Assembly: GCF_000400365.1 (NCBI RefSeq)
Contig: NZ_BAOG01000030.1
Location: 1-64,000, forward strand
Direction: 5' to 3'
Length of the DNA: 64,000 nt
Origin: Vibrio jasicida CAIM 1864 = LMG 25398
GTDB taxonomy: Bacteria; Pseudomonadota; Gammaproteobacteria; Enterobacterales; Vibrionaceae
The notes beneath the pieces were generated by a model. That model did not search any database. It saw nothing but the letters and a program-made list of their open reading frames with translations, and was not told the DNA's origin. Position numbers and translations under genes: made by a program. The first letter of the stretch is position 1; every line of letters begins with the position of its first letter. Positions 63,278 through 64,000 of this stretch are shown piece after piece.

Positions 63278-64000
63278 ATGAAAGCATGGAAAATTCATGC
63301 TTGCCTAGTGGCAATATTGAGCGTTTCATCAGCAGCAAACGCGGCAACTAACTTAAAAATTTATGCAGCGTCGTCAATGACTAATGCGATTGATGATATT
63401 GCTCAAAAATTCGAGCAAAAATACGATGTATCAGTCACACCTGTATACGGTGGTTCATCATCCATTGCTCGCCAAATTCTAAATGGCGCACCGGCCGATG
63501 TGTTTATCTCTGCAAACACTAAATGGATGAATTACCTAGTAAAATCAAAAGTCGTAAAGAGTGACAATGTCACTAATTTAGTGCAAAATTCCCTCGTTGT
63601 CATTGCGCCGCAAAATAGCAGTATTGCAACATTTGATTTCTCTGATGCTGATGCTTGGAATAAGGCACTGGACGGCAACCGACTTGCTCTAGGCAATCCA
63701 GTGTCCGTTCCTGCCGGAATGTATGCAAGAGAGTCTTTAACTAACCTCGGTGTGTGGAAAGTACTAGAACGTCAAATTGCTCCAGCAAAGAACGTTCGTC
63801 TTGCACTTGCGTTAGTAGAGCGAGCGGAAGCCCCTTTGGGAGTGGTCTACAAAACGGATGCACAATTGACAACAAAGGTGAAAATAGTTGGAGAATTTGC
63901 AAGCGATACCCACGCAGACATCGTTTACCCAGCCGCGATTGTGAAAGACTCAATACAATCAAAACAATTCTTCCAGTACTTGAAGTCGGATGAAGCAAAA
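63278..64000 (+). CDS. modA: molybdate ABC transporter substrate-binding protein, 3' end beyond window
   Basis: The open frame from ATG 63278 (GGAG upstream) runs off the window at 241 codons. It has a signal peptide (about 1-23, ending ANA). The mature part has ModA motifs KIYAASSMTNAIDDIAQKFE, YGGSSSIARQILNGAPADVFISAN, LALGNPVSVPAGMYARESL, and VERAEAPLGVVYKTDA. It captures molybdate or tungstate in the periplasm. About 10-15 residues are missing. Molybdate uptake fits molybdo-enzymes used in anaerobic respiration. Confidence 0.95.
   Translation, partial: MKAWKIHACLVAILSVSSAANAATNLKIYAASSMTNAIDDIAQKFEQKYDVSVTPVYGGSSSIARQILNGAPADVFISANTKWMNYLVKSKVVKSDNVTNLVQNSLVVIAPQNSSIATFDFSDADAWNKALDGNRLALGNPVSVPAGMYARESLTNLGVWKVLERQIAPAKNVRLALALVERAEAPLGVVYKTDAQLTTKVKIVGEFASDTHADIVYPAAIVKDSIQSKQFFQYLKSDEAK

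Noticed and set aside
1..64000. Insertion sequences, prophage, integron or CRISPR arrays
   Set aside because: No transposase, integrase or phage protein and no regularly spaced direct repeats are visible on reading.

Overview
This 64 kb window reads as a stretch of chromosome from a marine Vibrio, probably of the Harveyi/parahaemolyticus group. That placement is an inference. It rests on close resemblance to gammaproteobacterial proteins (UhpABCT, IutA, NirB, NrdD/NrdG), on small families common in vibrios (DUF2986, a class I HMG-CoA reductase), and on moderate GC content. I see no insertion sequence, integrase, prophage or CRISPR array. The content is mostly metabolic and transport genes in short operons, with many rho-independent hairpins between convergent genes.

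Layout. 1-532 is a tRNA block: the 3' part of tRNA-Leu(UAA), a degenerate tRNA-Leu-like copy, and two identical tRNA-Cys(GCA) genes. 860-4418 holds a periplasmic c-type cytochrome, a membrane diguanylate cyclase and a nucleoside hydrolase fused to a VOC domain. 4589-9595 is nitrite assimilation/ammonification (nirB, nirD, a nitrite channel, cobA for sirohaem) behind an FNR-type site. 9617-12107 has a DUF4174 protein, an NYN-domain protein and a Dcu C4-dicarboxylate transporter. 12449-15524 is a siderophore-use unit (ferric-siderophore reductase and iutA) with Fur-like sites. 15597-22280 carries small proteins, a MATE pump with a divergent AraC regulator, an MFS transporter, trxC and a FabH-like synthase. 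22368-25265 is a DUF1800/DUF1501 pair. 25847-28314 is a large lipoprotein gene broken by one frameshift. 28439-29701 is HMG-CoA reductase.

30114-35336 contains a 38-residue small ORF, an AraC regulator and a four-gene envelope operon (HlyD-type adaptor, DUF2955, AI-2E/PerM-type protein, K+ channel). 35409-41738 is a sugar-phosphate unit in the order uhpT-uhpA-uhpB-uhpC-manA, with a candidate UhpA inverted repeat and a CRP-like site upstream. 42041-44918 is an unrecognised secreted-protein module of four genes, two of them paralogues with one conserved disulphide pattern, followed by an AraC regulator. 45196-48576 joins a secreted amidohydrolase, a DUF3299 protein and an OprB-type porin. 48961-51991 is a sulfane-sulfur module: a CoA-disulfide reductase/rhodanese fusion divergent from a BigR/YgaV-type sensor and a split YeeE/YedE transporter. 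51988-55839 has a secreted nuclease-like enzyme and the anaerobic ribonucleotide reductase genes nrdD and nrdG, preceded by a perfect FNR site and two NrdR-like boxes 31 bp apart. 55980-58375 repeats the MATE/AraC divergent layout. 58531-64000 holds an aromatic aminotransferase, a retropepsin-like lipoprotein, an outer-membrane barrel, a YgiW-type protein, cobQ and the start of modA.

Two themes recur. One is anaerobic or low-oxygen life: nitrite reduction, Dcu transport, anaerobic NrdDG, a haem protein beside a c-di-GMP synthase, and molybdate uptake. The other is envelope transport under dedicated AraC regulators. The least explained part is the secreted module at 42041-43856.
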